This document shows positions 44,756 through 57,239 of a stretch of 64,000 nucleotides of DNA, piece after piece. The notes below the pieces were generated by a model that was given only the letters and a program-made list of their open reading frames with translations, did no database searches and was not told where the DNA came from. This DNA is from Notamacropus eugenii (taxonomy: Eukaryota > Chordata > Mammalia > Diprotodontia > Macropodidae), in contig NC_092878.1 of assembly GCF_028372415.1 (NCBI RefSeq), positions 136,704,750 to 136,768,749 on the forward strand, written 5' to 3'. A program made the translations under genes and the position numbers. The number at the start of each line of letters is the position of its first letter. Positions within the stretch are counted from its first letter, which is position 1.

Positions 44756-46624
44756 GCACAGAAGTTGGAGCCTTTTTTAGTTAAAGAAGCACTAAAAAAA
44801 GGATTTTTTTTCTTTTAATTAATCCAAAATATGTATTCCCCCTGTTGTATTGACTGAATTGTATGAAAGAAAAAATTTGCCTTGTTGAAATCTGGGGTTT
44901 TAGGAATTTTTTTTTCAAGTCACAAACACAAGTGGGCCTTACTTTACAGAAAATGTTTTCTGTCAGCCAAACTACAAGCATTTATTAAACCCCTACTGTG
45001 TACTAGAGAAGTTGGCTATAAAGTGAATTTATGTGTATCAAATCGCATTTTTCCTGTTATTGTCCATTTTTAAAAGTTCAAAATGTGTTCCCATAGAAAA
45101 ATTGTTACTTATATTGGTAGAATTTCAGAAATTCAGTGCTTCAGGGCCTTTATGATTTATTTCATCAATACTTCTTTTACTGACAGGTTGTAAATTCCTC
45201 TATGTCATAGTAGATTATCTTCATGGGTTTTAGTAGTTAAAAACATATTCCCAAGCCTGCTGATCACTTCCTAAACTTAGGAGCAGCAGGTGTAGACCAG
45301 TGTGAGTCAGGTGTATCCAGGCCACTGGTCAGATTCTGTAGAGCTGCTGCTTTACTGGCTTGAGAACCTGACTTCAAACCATAATGGGGAAGATTCAGGA
45401 AATTAGTGAAGCAAAACTCATGTTATGGTTAAAACAAAAATGCTATTTACTCAGTTCTGGACCAACTGATCTGTCCAAGATAATTACGTATATATGTATG
45501 TATGTACATAAAAATATGTAATATATACATACATATATGCATTCAGAGATGGATGAGTATACATATCTATCTAGTTGCATATCATAGTCCGGACAATAGG
45601 CATTCTACTGGGTTTTTGCTGGGTCGGACAGTTGGGTCAGGTTCTTTAGAGTGATAATGGTTCTCATCTAAGAAGCTATGCACTTTTCGGGGGATTGATG
45701 CAGGCAACACAGTGCCTTTTTCGAGCAAGCACATGTGGAGGATGTCATCATCTATAGGGAATCTCTTGATTTGGACTTTGCATTGGCTTTCCCATGACTA
45801 TGGTAGACACCTCTGCAGAGTATCTCTTTGTAATAGCCTTATTTGATATTAATGATCTGAGAGTAGTTGAACTAGACTATCTCTGTTAGATCATTAAAGA
45901 GTTCCTACTTAATGTGTATGAATACATGTGTGATGCCTTGTTGGAGGACAGAGCCTTTAAGGCTTCATTTACTTTACTAAATCAGTTTTTAATAGTCAAC
46001 AAACAATAAGCACTGACATCTTGTATTCTGTGTGGTTTTTAGTAACTTTGAAGACGTTAGATATAATCTATGGAATATTGCTTGAACAAACTTTCTTATT
46101 CTCATCCAATACCCTCATCAGAGGTACACTTCATGTATTCATACATAATCTTAAAATCATACAGATGAGGAAATAGGCATTTAGGTAAGTAATTATGAGT
46201 GATCTTTTGGTTACCTTTTTTTGGTAGATTTTTTTCATCTATGCCTTTAGTATCTCCTCCTTCAGACACCTTGAGAATTGATCCCTCAGTGCCCTCACAA
46301 TTGTGTTGTCTATAGCATAGAGTTTATGTACTATTGGTCTAGTCCAGTGATCATTTTCTTTAGTACCCTTTAGACTGCCACTATAAACATATCTGAAAAC
46401 TGTGATATAAGAATGTAAATATGGTGTCTCTGCTGTCCTTTGATGGTGAAAAGAGTTTGTTATAGAACTCTTTGCAGATCTTTTCCATTCTTTTTTCTCT
46501 TTGTAGTTTTCCTTTGAAGCTAATTCTTAAATTTTCTTTGGAGTAAAGACTGCTTATATAGATGTCTTCTCAAACTTTATTTACATTTGCTTTATCTTCC
46601 ACTACATTTCTTTGTTTTATGAGG
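44756..46624. other. 1.9 kb without recognised feature (intron)
   Basis: It contains an imperfect TATG/TACA simple repeat at about 45486-45545. The rest is AT-rich and unassigned; the METAP1 exon 2 peptide was not seen. Confidence 0.4.
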
Positions 46625-46720
46625 GAGTAAGCATTTGTGTAGTATCTACTGTGTGCCAGGTACTGTGCTAAGTGCTTTACAAATATTTCTTTGATCCTCA
46701 CAATAGGTCAAGTTGTAGCT
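46625..46720 (-). repeat. MIR-type SINE fragment
   Basis: 'ctactgtgtgccaggtactg', 'tgctaagtgctttacaaata': reverse-strand MIR3-like 3' part. Confidence 0.75.
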
Positions 46721-46854
46721 GTTTCAATTGCAAGCCATATCTTTTTTCTTTATTTTTGTAGCTTTGTGTTTGGTCTTTAACAAGTTGCCAGGTGTGCTGC
46801 ATATTAGTATACATTTCTTAAATAATAGGTCATTTCCTGACTGTTAAAATATCA

Positions 46855-47159
46855 ATTAATCAGTAAGCATTTATTGTTACATTTTGGGCCAGGCATTATG
46901 TTTAGCATTGGGGATGTAATGACAAACACATCACTTGCCCTCACATCTGGGGAAAACACTTTGTACTCCTTAAAGTACTTAAGAAATGTATACTGAGTAA
47001 ACGTGAGATTTCAGGCATTGTAGTGAGATATTAGTAGCTGGGAGGATCTGCCAAGTGCTCAGAATGAGCTTTGAAGAAACTTCCAGATTCTGAGGCCAAG
47101 GTGAGGAAGGCTCTCCTTCCATGCAAGGGAGACAGCTTGTGCAAAAGCACAGGGATAGG
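46855..47159 (-). mobile_element. L2 LINE, minus strand (left of a composite repeat)
   Basis: 'gtaagcatttattgttacat', 'gggccaggcattatgtttag', then 'cttccagattctgaggccaa' and 'gtgcaaaagcacaggga' mirror L2. Confidence 0.7.
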
Positions 47160-47545
47160 TTGTTGTTGTTGTGTTTGTCCTTCATTCTCGAAGAGGACCA
47201 TGACATCAAGAGGATGACATGACTTGCAGTTGACTTTGATTTGAGTGAGGGAGGGCTGTGCAAGGTCACCATCCTCACTTTCTTCCCCAGAGGCATCTGG
47301 GTCCAGTGACCTGTTATTCATCAGGATGACTGGAAATGGCCTACGAGACAACGTGAGACCCTGGCCCTTTCCGGCTTAGGTCTTATCACAATCTTACTTT
47401 GAGTTAGATACACCCATTCAATGAATAGATTTCTTTAAGTTACTCAAGGGATGGCCCTTTTAATCAAAAAAAAAAAATCAAACTTGAGGGGAAAACCTTC
47501 AAGGTTCCTGGGTAAAAGAGAAACAATTACTATTTAGTTATTACA
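47160..47545 (-). repeat. Composite interspersed repeat, right-half copy
   Basis: The minus-strand counterpart of about 21960-22350: 'gttgttgttgtgtttgtcct', 'ccatgacatcaagaggatga', 'ctgttattcatcaggatgac', 'ggatggcccttttaatcaaa', 'cctgggtaaaagagaaacaa'. It ends in a TTG-type tail and interrupts an L2, so it moved as a discrete unit. Confidence 0.75.
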
Positions 47546-48059
47546 GAGACAGGAGTGAAAGAATGAAGGAAGTATTTTCTTAAATGCCTTATTGTGTGGA
47601 AAGCACTGTGCTAAATATTAGACAGTGACTGCTTTACACCCACTTACATTCTGATGGGAGAGACAGCACATGTGGAAAGTTTCAGATTCAAGTCAGTTGG
47701 AAAAGCCTTATGTATCTGTATGTGTCTGTGTCTCTGTCTGTCTGTTGTGTGTCTGTGTGTCTTATGCCCCAGAAGCTAAGCAGATGTTAGTGATTCTTCT
47801 TAAATGCCATTTCCACTAATATCAGCTTCTGATGTTTGGTAGTGCCAAGTCCTTGGGTGGAAAGAGCATTCCTTTCTGGGTCTTCATTAACTGTGTATGT
47901 AGTACTACACATAGTAGTGGACCAAGGGGCAGTGGACCAGGATTCACCTCCACTGGAATTGCTTGCCAGGATGATGTCTAGGGAACATTGTTATTCTCCA
48001 GGCTTTTGGAGGTCTTAGGAGAGAGAGTGGTCAAGGAGGGCACATACTACCTTCTGTCT

Positions 48060-49080
48060 CTCCCCCAAGGTGCCTTGTTGCCCATCTCACCTGTATTGTC
48101 ATGGACCACAGTATTTTGAGGAAGCCAAAGAACATCATTTTGACTCTATGGTAGAGTGTGGAAAGGAGAGTAATGTATGATAAGCCTGGAAAACTAAGTT
48201 GGTACCAGCTTGTGAAATGCATTAAATGCCAGAGGAGTTTGTATTTGATCCTAGAGGGAGCCATTCTAGTTCATTTTAGCAAGGGAATGTAATGACCAGA
48301 CCCATGCTTTAGGAAAATTACTTTGGTAGCTGTAAGGAGGCAGGAAGATTAATTAGGACACTTTTTCCAATAGTTCATGCAATTAGCAATAAAGGGCAGT
48401 ACTAGGGTAGGGGTTGTGTAGGCAGAGAGAAGGGGATAAATCCATCCAGCTTATTTCAGACTCTGGTAGTTAAATTTTCAGTATGAGCATTACACCTCTG
48501 AAATTGGTAAATACTACAAATCAGGTTTTAATTAATTTTTTTATTGGTTGTCTAGACTTGAGAAAGTGACTGAGAAAATGCTAATGAAGATTAAATCTAC
48601 AACTGTGTTGATTGTACTTTTTTTTCTTTTCCAGGGACCCAGTTGTTAAACATTTACCATTTGCCCCCGAAAGTGATAGATGTTACAGTTTGAATGGCCA
48701 AGAATTAGTAACTGATTGGGTTTGTGAAGTCTAGGATGACTCTTAGGCCATAGACCTGAGTGACTGGAAGGCTGGTGGTTCCTTTGACACAAATAAGCAA
48801 GATTATAGAAGGAGTGGGTTCAGGAGAAAAGACAACGGGTTCTGTTTTGGAGATAGTGAGTTTGATATCCTCTCTGAAATGTCCAGGAGACAGTTGAGAT
48901 TGGACTGAAGCTCAGGAGAGCTACTAGAGCTCAGATATGGATCTGAGAATCCTGTACTTAGATGAGATCATTAAACCCGTGAGAGTTAATGAAGTCATTG
49001 AGGACAGAGCCCTGGGGTGTATCTACATCTGAAAGACTTGTTTGTTTCCTACAAAAGAATTTCTGGATATAGAAAGGAAG
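48060..49080 (-). mobile_element. L2 LINE, minus strand
   Basis: 'gaaatgcattaaatgccaga', 'ggagtttgtatttgatccta', 'gtaatgaccagacccatgct', 'gcagtactagggtaggggtt', 'ctaggatgactcttaggcca' (reverse of 'LGVIL') run in reverse L2 order. The piece at 47546-47660 is probably also L2-derived. Confidence 0.8.
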
Positions 49081-50454
49081 AGATGAAACAGTCAGTCTCT
49101 GCTCACACGAAATTTACATTCCACTAGGGGAATGAAAATAGGCATGTGAGAAATGCATTTTATTTCTCTTCTATTTTTAAAAATAACTTTTTTATACCTT
49201 TTGGTCTTCACAGTGTGGTTTCTGATTTTTTCTTGTCTCCTTCTCTTACTCCTTCCAGCATTTGAACCTTCCCTTGTAATGGAAGGAAAAGTCAAGCAAA
49301 AAGCAACCAGACAGTAAATATGTATGTACCACCCTGCCTTTCCTGCTTTTCCATCCCAGGAGGGGTATATACTTCATTATCTTTAAAAATACGTTTGAGA
49401 AACAGTCTTTGAGTGATTCAGGGAATTAATGTTTTGTTTTAATTTGATTTTTTTCACATTTTAGGCAAAATTAAAATATTAGAAAAACAAGCTAGAGTTT
49501 AGAGAATTATCATTGTCCCTATCAAGGCATAGTGTTTGCTGTAGTTGAAAGAATTAAGCATGCCTGTATATTGTTGGAAATATTTAGTTGAGTGTTGGAG
49601 AGCCATTCATCTTCCAGTTTTTATTTTTTAAGGACACATGTCAACGAAAGGAGGTCTGGGATGTGTCCATATTCTGTCTTGTATCAGTTTAAAAAAAAGC
49701 ACCTGCCCTGTTAAATTTATAGAAATCCTTTGGAAAATAGCCGATCGAGAGATAGATGCTGGCTGCATTCATTACTAATGTATGGAACTTCATCAAGTCC
49801 TCCCACCTCATTTAATTGGACATAGTTCTGTTAACACTTTAGTTACAGTTACATCAATCATCTCCATAGTCTTTACGTGAGATGATTTAACTTTGGAAAT
49901 TTTGAGCCTCATATCCTTTTTTATGTGATGAATTTTTATTTGATAATATCTTATATGTAGTTGGAATGCAATATGTTGATTTTATCCAGTTCTCCTGCTT
50001 GATGTGTTTTCTGACAGTTCTGTTCAAATCCAGTAATGCCCAGAGTTACAAAAACTCATAATGAAAACAACATGGTAATAAGGGTCTTTAACAGCAGTTT
50101 CGCAGACACTTATCATCCAGAATGAAGGTAGACCTCCTGAACTTTGAAGGTCAGACTCAACAGTGAGTCTTTCCCGCTATTTCCAGAGAAGAGCCCAATG
50201 TTAGATATGAAGAAGACAGGTTATCCAGAGTTCAGAACTTGCAACCCTAAAAGAAGATTTTAAAATTACTTTTTGTAACATTTTGACAGTATGTGACCCT
50301 ATTTATTATTTAGAAGGTGGTTTTCCTTTCTTTCCCCTAAAAAGGGACACAAAGAGCTGCCACTTTTTTTTGTAGCTGAGGCTGGATGAATTAATATCTA
50401 ACCCCTCCACTCCTTAGTTTATTAGAGAGTCTTAAAGATTTCATCATGGACTTA
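49081..50454. other. 1.4 kb without recognised feature (intron)
   Basis: AT-rich; no family or exon was recognised. Confidence 0.4.
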
Positions 50455-50800
50455 CTGCTAAGGTCAGAACATTTGAACCTAGGCCCTCACTGTCTTTGGC
50501 TGTCCTTTTCCTCTTCTATCCTCTGGATTTGGACTCTGTCCCCAGGCTCTGAGCTCCAGTACGGGAGCTTTCACCTTTGTCTTGGCTGCACCAGGCCTGT
50601 CTTTACGCTCCAACTACTTACAAGCTATAGTTCAGTAGCGCATGACCATTTTTGTTCTTATTTGTGTTTTGTCTTCTCTTGTTAGAATGTAAGGATTTTG
50701 AAGGCCGAGACTATCTTGTTAGGTTCGGTTTGTGTCCTTAAGACATGACACTGCACCTGGCATATGATTAGTGTTTAATAAATGCTCTTTTATTCATTCC
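50455..50800 (+). mobile_element. L2 LINE 3' end
   Basis: Decayed coding part, then 'tgttagaatgtaaggatttt', 'acactgcacctggcatatga' and 'gtgtttaataaatgctcttt' at the tail. Confidence 0.7.
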
Positions 50801-50904
50801 TTTCCAGCACACTCTGTTGCACTCTTTTGTCCTTTGAGTATAATAGAAGGATATTGTAATGCTTGAGGCTTTTTTATGCATCCTTGTCTCTCCCAAGTCT
50901 AGAC

Positions 50905-51150
50905 CAGCTAGGTGGCACAGTGGGTTTGGAATCAGAACTTATTTTCATGAGTTCAGATCCAGCCTCAAATACTTACTTAGCTGTGTGACCCTGGACATAT
51001 CACTTAACCCTGTGTACCTCAGTTCTTCATTTGTAAAATGGGCTAGAGAAGGAAGTGGCGAATCATTTCAGTATCTTTGCTAAGAAATCCCCAAATGGGG
51101 TCATGAAGAGTTGGACACAACTGAGAAATGATTGAAGTCATTGTAGATTG
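50905..51150 (+). mobile_element. Mar1-type CORE-SINE, full length
   Basis: Head 'gaccagctaggtggcacagt', 'gctgtgtgaccctggacata', 'gggctagagaaggaagtggc', 'cagtatctttgctaagaaat', 'atggggtcatgaagagttgg' and the tail 'acacaactgagaaatgattg'. The best-preserved example in the window. Confidence 0.95.
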
Positions 51151-51184
51151 TCAGCTCTTTTACAGGTTTTGTTCTTAGATTGTT

Positions 51185-51290
51185 GCCTGAGACACTAAAA
51201 GGTTAAGGCAAGATTTGAACCTGGGTCTTCCCAAGTTTGAAGCCTCTCCTCTTTGTTCACTACTCCAGGCTGCCTCTCCTTTCGGTCTCC
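51185..51290 (-). repeat. MIR-type SINE fragment
   Basis: 'ggcaagatttgaacctgggt', 'cttcccaagtttgaagcctc' on the reverse strand. Confidence 0.65.
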
Positions 51291-52069
51291 AGAGTCTATT
51301 CAGTGAGTTTTCAAGTTATCCAGGAAAGATAAAATGATTGAGCCATTATACTTCTGGTGTTACGGTTTTTAATTACCTTTTGATTTTTGAAAGTCTGGTA
51401 ATGTTTGTTAATTCATTTGAAAATAGCTGACTAATCAGAAAGCCCATTCCTCTAAGCATACCTGAAAATGTTTCCTGCTTAGTAGGTGCTAGGTTACAAT
51501 GACTGTTCTCAAACTGAGAGATGCTCCTTTAAGGAAAGCTCATTTCAGAAACTCCCTGATTTTATTGCTTAGTTGGATTTTGTAATTTGTAGGCATTGGT
51601 CCCTGACGCTTATTGCGGCCCATCACCTAGAGGCTTGTTGCCAGTCAGCCAGGCTAGGCACCAGCGGACACGCAGTCTAGGGTCTGGGCCTTGTTGGGAG
51701 AACCTGCCAGAAGGTCAAGGATTCACTTGTGGTCATATCACTAATAAATGGCCCTCCTGGGCTTTGTTCTTTGTTGGCCCAGCGAGGTCGTGACCTCAGG
51801 GTCAAGGCAGCATCCCCTGCCTCCGAGGACTCTGGGTGGTGGTGTTGGAAACCTTGGGAAGGTTCGGAGGACAAATGTTACTGCTTTATTTGATGAGGCA
51901 TGGGAGAAGAAAGAGTGTTGGTTGTTTTTATCAAATAAATGCCAACAATAACAAAAAAGGATACTTTTTTTTTTAATGTAAGCTGTGCTAGGCATCCTGA
52001 CCTTTCAAGATAAGTACATTTTTATTTCTAATTGATAAGAAATCAAGTTTTTCCTCTCCAGACTTTTTT
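51291..52069. other. No recognised feature (intron)
   Basis: A GC-richer patch near 51590-51870 carries short open frames with no recognised domain. Confidence 0.4.
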
Positions 52070-52165
52070 CATTTTTTTTTTTACATGGGACATTTTATTA
52101 CTCATACACCTAGCACACAGCCTTGCACACAGTAGGAAGATAATAAATGCTTGTTGGGTAGCTTG
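52070..52165 (+). mobile_element. L2 LINE 3' tail
   Basis: 'ccttgcacacagtaggaaga', 'taataaatgcttgttgggt'. Confidence 0.75.
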
Positions 52166-52349
52166 TATTTAAGCATCCACAATAGTAGTTCTGCGTCTCA
52201 TGAAGAAAAGAGCATTTCTATATTCCACATGAGTTTTGAAAACTTCTCTCTTGCTCTTGGAGTTAAATGTTTGCATGTTCAGTTGCAGGAGACATTGTTT
52301 CCACTTGGACCCTGAGGTCCAGTTTTGCGTATTTACCAGCATGATCCAG

Positions 52350-52505
52350 TAAAAATGAAGTTGGAAGTCCTGAGGCCTGGGGCCAAGTGCTGAGAACTCA
52401 GGCATGCCCCTGCACCTCTGAGCCTCAGTGGCTTCATTTGTGAAATGGAGGTTAGGATGATTGGCATTTTTGTCTCATAGAGCTATGTGGAAACCCTTGC
52501 TGTAT
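52350..52505 (+). repeat. MIR-type SINE fragment
   Basis: 'gcacctctgagcctcagtgg', 'cttcatttgtgaaatggagg'. Confidence 0.7.
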
Positions 52506-52639
52506 ATGACAATGCGAGCTTGAATGAAATCATGTACATCAATTGTTTTGTAAAACTATAAAAGCTCTTTCAAGTAATACAAGAATAAATACAGCTTTAA
52601 TACATCATAGACTAAAGGTGGAAAAGCGAGTCACTGCTG

Positions 52640-52910
52640 TGCTGCGTAACTAAGAAGCACTAACTGCCTGCTGTGTGTGCAGGCTCTCTGCTGGGTGCTA
52701 GGCATACAGAGAGAAAGCAGACAGCTGTCCTTGTCTTCAGGGAGCTTCTATTCCACCAGGAAGGAATGTGTCTAGAGAGACAGCACTGGGAGCTCAGATA
52801 GATACCAAATAATCTGAGTGGGGAGGAAGCACTAATTACTGAGGACACCAGGAAAGGCATCCTATATGAGGACGAGCCTGCGCTGAGCCTCTAACATCCC
52901 CTAAAACTAT
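52640..52910 (-). mobile_element. L2 LINE, minus strand
   Basis: 'tgctgggtgctaggcataca', 'cttgtcttcagggagcttct', 'caggaaaggcatcctatatg' in reverse L2 order. Confidence 0.75.
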
Positions 52911-53009
52911 GTAAATACAGAAGAGCTAAAGAGAATGCCTGAGTTAAAGACAGTGACCTGGGGACCCCTTACTATTAGACAATAGAATACACACACGTAT
53001 ATTCTTCTT

Positions 53010-53110
53010 GTCTGCCATGTTGGAATGGAAGCTCGCTATGAATGGGATCTTTTCCTTATTGGAATCCATAGAGCCCAGGGCCTAGCACATGTTAAGCTTA
53101 GTGAGCAGTT
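53010..53110 (+). mobile_element. L2 LINE 3' tail
   Basis: 'tggaatggaagctcgctatg', 'cccagggcctagcacatgtt'. Confidence 0.65.
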
Positions 53111-53599
53111 GTTGGTTGATGATTGATCTGGTTCTCAGTAGTGTCTAATGCTGCAGAGAGATACAGTATTGTGTGTCCTGAGAGGTGAAGACAGTTTTCA
53201 GTCTGATGAGAAGATTGGAATCCAGCTTGCTTGTTTATTTTCTGGGACTTTGAATTCATTTTACAGATAGAATGGAAAAGCTAATCTTCAAACAATACAC
53301 TGGGAATGGGTAGCTCATGAAAAGGCTGGCTTAAGAGAGATATTCAGACTAGATAATGTTTTTACAAAATTCATCAGAGAATCTGGAACCATGGGGTGGA
53401 AGGGCTGGGGCTGAGAGGAGCTACACTTTGGGAGTGGTCATTGTCAGGTGTGACTGTAGTCCTAGATCCAGAATACAAGCTGTATTGGCAACTCTTAAGT
53501 CTGAATATCCACCATGATATTTTTTCTTTTCCTTTTTAATTTTATTAATACCTGGAAATGTGCCTGTTCAGTGTTCATTCTGCTTACCTTGAAGAATGA

Positions 53600-53725
53600 G
53601 TCCCCTGGATTTGAAATCCAGTGTCAGCTCTACTTCCTGGCTCTGACTCTAGCATCTTCACTTCTCCCTGCCCAGTTTCATCAACAGTAAAATGGGAATA
53701 ATAACATGATACCTACTTCACTGAA
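53600..53725 (+). repeat. MIR-type SINE
   Basis: 'tggatttgaaatccagtgtc', 'atcaacagtaaaatgggaat', 'gatacctacttcactgaatt'. Confidence 0.75.
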
Positions 53726-53794
53726 TTTTGAAGAAAAATGTTGTAAATCTACTATCATGGTGGTGGCTCCTTTGGAAGGCTGCTCTTGCCTTTG

Positions 53795-53960
53795 CAGCGG
53801 TGAAGTCAGAGACCTGGGTCAGAACCTTGGGTCTCCTGCTTCCTGCGTGTTTGACCTTGGGGAAGGCCCTCCACTCCTCTGGGCTCAGTTCTGGAGACTA
53901 AGGGAATTGGAGCAGATGGCCTAAAAAAGCCCCTCCAGCTCCAAAGCATCTCCTGAGTTT
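53795..53960 (+). repeat. MIR-type SINE
   Basis: 'gagacctgggtcagaacctt', 'ttgaccttggggaaggccct', 'ctctgggctcagttctggag', 'cccctccagctccaaagcat'. Confidence 0.75.
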
Positions 53961-54214
53961 CTCGGAGGGGTAGAGGACTCAGCCTGTGTCATGTGATTCA
54001 GCAAAGCTGAGCTGGAACACCCGGATCTCCTGACTTCTAAGGCCAGTGTTCTGTCTGTTGTGTTTTGCCACCTTTAGTGCTCTTGGAAATTGTATCCCTG
54101 AAAGAGTCATTTTCATACTTGTAAGAGGGATTGCAGTTGAGAAGAATTACTTATCTACTTTTCATCAGTTATCAGTTAATAATAATTTAATTATCAAATA
54201 GTAATAATCAGTTA

Positions 54215-54460
54215 ATAATAGCTAGTATTTATATAGCATTTTAAAGTTTGCAGAGCGCTTTGGACATGTTATCTCATCTGATCCTTAAAACAGCCTTGAG
54301 AGGTAGGAACTGTTATCCTCACTTTACAAATGGGGGGCTTGGAGGAGTTAAGTGACTTCCCAGAGTGACACAGCTAGTGGGTACCTAAGCTAGATTGAAA
54401 CTCAGGTCTTTGTGCCTCCAAGTTCAGTGTTGTATCCACTGTGCCACCTAGCTGCCTATA
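54215..54460 (-). repeat. MIR-type SINE with tRNA-like head
   Basis: 'cttgagaggtaggaactgtt', 'agttaagtgacttcccagag', 'cactgtgccacctagctgcc' (reversed tRNA-like head). Confidence 0.85.
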
Positions 54461-54474
54461 CTACCCAGCCTTTA

Positions 54475-54545
54475 TCATTGCCATCTATGTGCCTGGTGCT
54501 GTGCCAGACACTGGGGACAGATACCCCAAGGAGGTAACATTTTAT
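54475..54545 (-). mobile_element. L2 LINE tail fragment
   Basis: 'gtgcctggtgctgtgccaga', 'cactggggacagatacccca'. A target duplication with the adjacent SINE was not resolved. Confidence 0.6.
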
Positions 54546-55154
54546 CACTAGAGACGCTGTCAGTGTCTATCATTTCTTCGGCGGTAGGAAGAAAGATGAA
54601 CAGTCTGAGAGGTACGGAAAGGTCTCCTGGAGCAGTTGGTGTTCATTATTGCCTTAGTGTGGCGATGCTGTGGGTAAAATCTTTTCCTTTTCTTTTGTCT
54701 TCTAATCTCAGCGGTGTGTGGGAACCTCTTTCCGTTGAACTTATCTGTAACTTGAGAGAGCTCCACAGAGTTGCCTTGGGGCACTGAGAGAGTGCTGACT
54801 TGTGTGGTCACATGTGTGGTAGCCAGCGTGGGAGGGAGGATTGCAGCCCTGTCCTCATGGGAACAAGATGTTTGAAACAAGTGAGATTTGGAAACATACT
54901 TTTAAAATAATTCAGTTTAGTTTGGTTACTTGCTTTAACAGAGTATTCTCTTTAGAATTCCTTTAAGTCAGATGCTCCCTCCAAACATGAAAAAATGAAA
55001 TCCTAGTGATATAAAATGTAAATGACCCTTTTTCAGTCTGTATTTCTTGGGTAAACAATATCAATATAGCTCTGTAGTGAAAGTCTCCTGTAACATGCTT
55101 TGCTTACAAGGCAAGATTAGTTCTCTTTCTGAATACCATATCATAATACTCAAG

Positions 55155-55355
55155 ATGACAAACATCTTTATAGTACGTAGTTTTACATCATTCCATCTCA
55201 TTTGATCTTCACAACAACCCTGGGGAGGTAGGTGCTTCATTATCCCCATTTTTACAGAAGAGGAAACTGAGGCAGGCAGAAGAGGCACACAGCGATGTGT
55301 CTGAGGCCAGATTTGGCCTTTGGTCTTCTTAGCTACTGACCCAGTGTACCACCCT
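55155..55355 (-). repeat. MIR-type SINE
   Basis: 'ttgatcttcacaacaaccct', 'ggggaggtaggtgcttcatt', 'gaggaaactgaggcaggcag'. Confidence 0.85.
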
Positions 55356-55399
55356 TCATCACTGGGCCTCCTGTATTTGTAAAATTTAAATCTGACTTC

Positions 55400-55665
55400 C
55401 AGTCCACCCTTCTATATTATTCATCTTTTTAAAACCCTACTTAAACATGCCTCTTCTCTGCTTAAAAACCTTCAATGACTGCCTGTCTCATATAACCAGG
55501 AGTCAGAAAACCAGGGTTTTTCTAGATCTAGCTCTGCTGCTAATTAGCTCTGTGCCTTTGGACAAATCACTGCACCTCCCTGGGCCTGTTTTCCCTTTTG
55601 TAAATAAGAGCAGTGGATGAGATGAATTCCAAGGTACTTTCTAGAGCTAACGTTCTGTGACTAAG
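55400..55665 (+). repeat. L2 fragment followed by a MIR-type SINE
   Basis: L2: 'gcttaaaaaccttcaatgac' near 55460. MIR: 'gtgcctttggacaaatcact', 'gcacctccctgggcctgttt', 'ttctagagctaacgttctgt'. Confidence 0.7.
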
Positions 55666-55744
55666 TCATAGCATGGCTTTTTACTCTGGGGTCTGTGACT
55701 TCATTAAGAAAAAAAATCTTGCTAATTCTCTAGTGAAGGCAGCA

Positions 55745-56020
55745 CCCCCCCCCCCCCCCCCCCCCCCAGATAGGGCCCTGCTCCTGGAGTCAGGAACACT
55801 GGAGTTTCAAATACATTCTCAGACATGCAGTAGCTGTGTGACCTTGGGCAAATCATTTTACCTGTTTGCCTCAGTTTCTTCACTGTAAAATGGGGATGAC
55901 AGCAGCATCTACTTCAAAAGTGTGTTGCAAGGATTAAATGAGATATTTGGTTTTTTTTTAAAAAGCTATTAGCAATATTCTGGCACCTAGTAGGTGCTGT
56001 ATAAATGCTTATTCCTGTCT
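55745..56020 (+). mobile_element. C run and CORE-SINE
   Basis: A 23-base C run (55745-55767) directly precedes a SINE: 'ctggagtcaggaacactgga', 'gctgtgtgaccttgggcaaa', 'ttgcctcagtttcttcactg', 'tgttgcaaggattaaatgag'. Confidence 0.85.
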
Positions 56021-56219
56021 CTTTTTTCTTTCCCATTTGTTTTCTCTTATAATCCTATGTATTTGATGCATTTAAAACATTCTGAAGGGGGGTTCATGAA
56101 GTTTAACAGACTGCCATAGTTGTTGACCACCCAAAAAAGGTAAAAATCCTCTTTCCTTACCAGGATGTGAGGGAAGTAGTGAAATAGCAGGGGAAAGTTA
56201 CACATGACAGATGAACATG

Positions 56220-56222
<3 letters not shown>

Positions 56223-56284
<62 letters not shown>
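56223..56284. repeat. (AC)n microsatellite
   Basis: About 30 AC units with one interruption. Confidence 0.95.
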
Positions 56285-56286
<2 letters not shown>

Positions 56287-56977
56287 CATCTTGTTTCTGT
56301 CCCCTGTTTTTGCCCTCTCCACTCTCTTGACACCTAATCATATGTTGCATTTCAGCTCATGAGTTTTTGCAATCTTCTTCAGCCTTACCTTGGTTCTGTC
56401 TTTTCTTTGTTTATTCAGATTTTAAATCTCTTGATAAACCAAGGACCTTGCTTCTCACTTTTTTTCTATTTTCCTAAGCATTTTAGCCCAACAATGAACA
56501 TAGCAGGCAACTCAGGTTTTTGTTAAATATATCTAGATGTACCTCGTGACTTAGCTCATACCAACATAAATATTGTACAGTGAGAATTGACATTGACTCA
56601 GTTGGGTAGATAAAAATGCTGGTGGGATAGTTTTTGATAATGAAGTACAAAAAGTAGGATGACTGTGGTATAAGGAATCATGTACTCTTTCAGACCTAAA
56701 TTAGAATGCCTAGGATCACCTAAGGGAGAAGCTTTTTAGAAATCCTCACTGGCCTCCCCATATCCACAAAGAAGATAGTATGGAGTTTTAAGAGATGGAA
56801 AAAAGATTTTAGTTCACCCCTCTATTTTGTGGGTGACAAGGTCACAGACCTCTTCATTTAGCCAGAAAGGCTAAATAATTCGCTTGGTTTCTACAGAAAA
56901 GACAGATTGGCAGAATGGGTCATTCACTGACCTTTGGCATTTGCTGTGCTTATCTTAGGACAAGTTACCTTTGGAGG
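56285..56977. other. No recognised feature (intron)
   Basis: Unassigned sequence. Confidence 0.35.
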
Positions 56978-57180
56978 GTGAGGTTCTCCAAGTGGGGTCG
57001 GGGAACCACGGAGAGTTCACCAGGTCAAAACTGTTCACATGATAATATTGACTTGGTTACTTCCTCATAACCCACAGAAATAAAAACCCACTTTGCAGGT
57101 GGGGGTGGAGTGGGGAGGAGCTCCCTAGATAATTAACTGTGTAAAGGGTCCCTGAGGCCAAGAACTTTTAGAATCATGGC
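56978..57180. mobile_element. hAT-like DNA transposon fragment
   Basis: 'gaggttctccaagtggggtc' is a decayed hAT-Charlie terminus, followed by 'caggtcaaaactgttcacat' as in the copy at 32199. No clear right terminus. Confidence 0.55.
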
Positions 57181-57239
57181 CCTAAGTTGAAGATGAGGTG
57201 TCTGATCTGCATTGGTACAGGGTGGAACTTCTCATTTAG

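Noticed and set aside
47031-47351. 106-codon minus-strand frame with 'SGEESEDGDLAQPSLTQIKV'
   Set aside because: It lies within the composite interspersed repeat, and the same peptide occurs in the copy at 22153-22380, so it is repeat-borne rather than a gene.
50905-50990. tRNA gene (also considered at 2185 and 62548)
   Set aside because: These tRNA-like stretches are SINE heads followed by CORE and tail sequence; they are not intact tRNA genes.
54563-54880. Overlapping + and - frames near 54.6-54.9 kb
   Set aside because: No recognisable domain and no splice or retrocopy signals; most likely chance.
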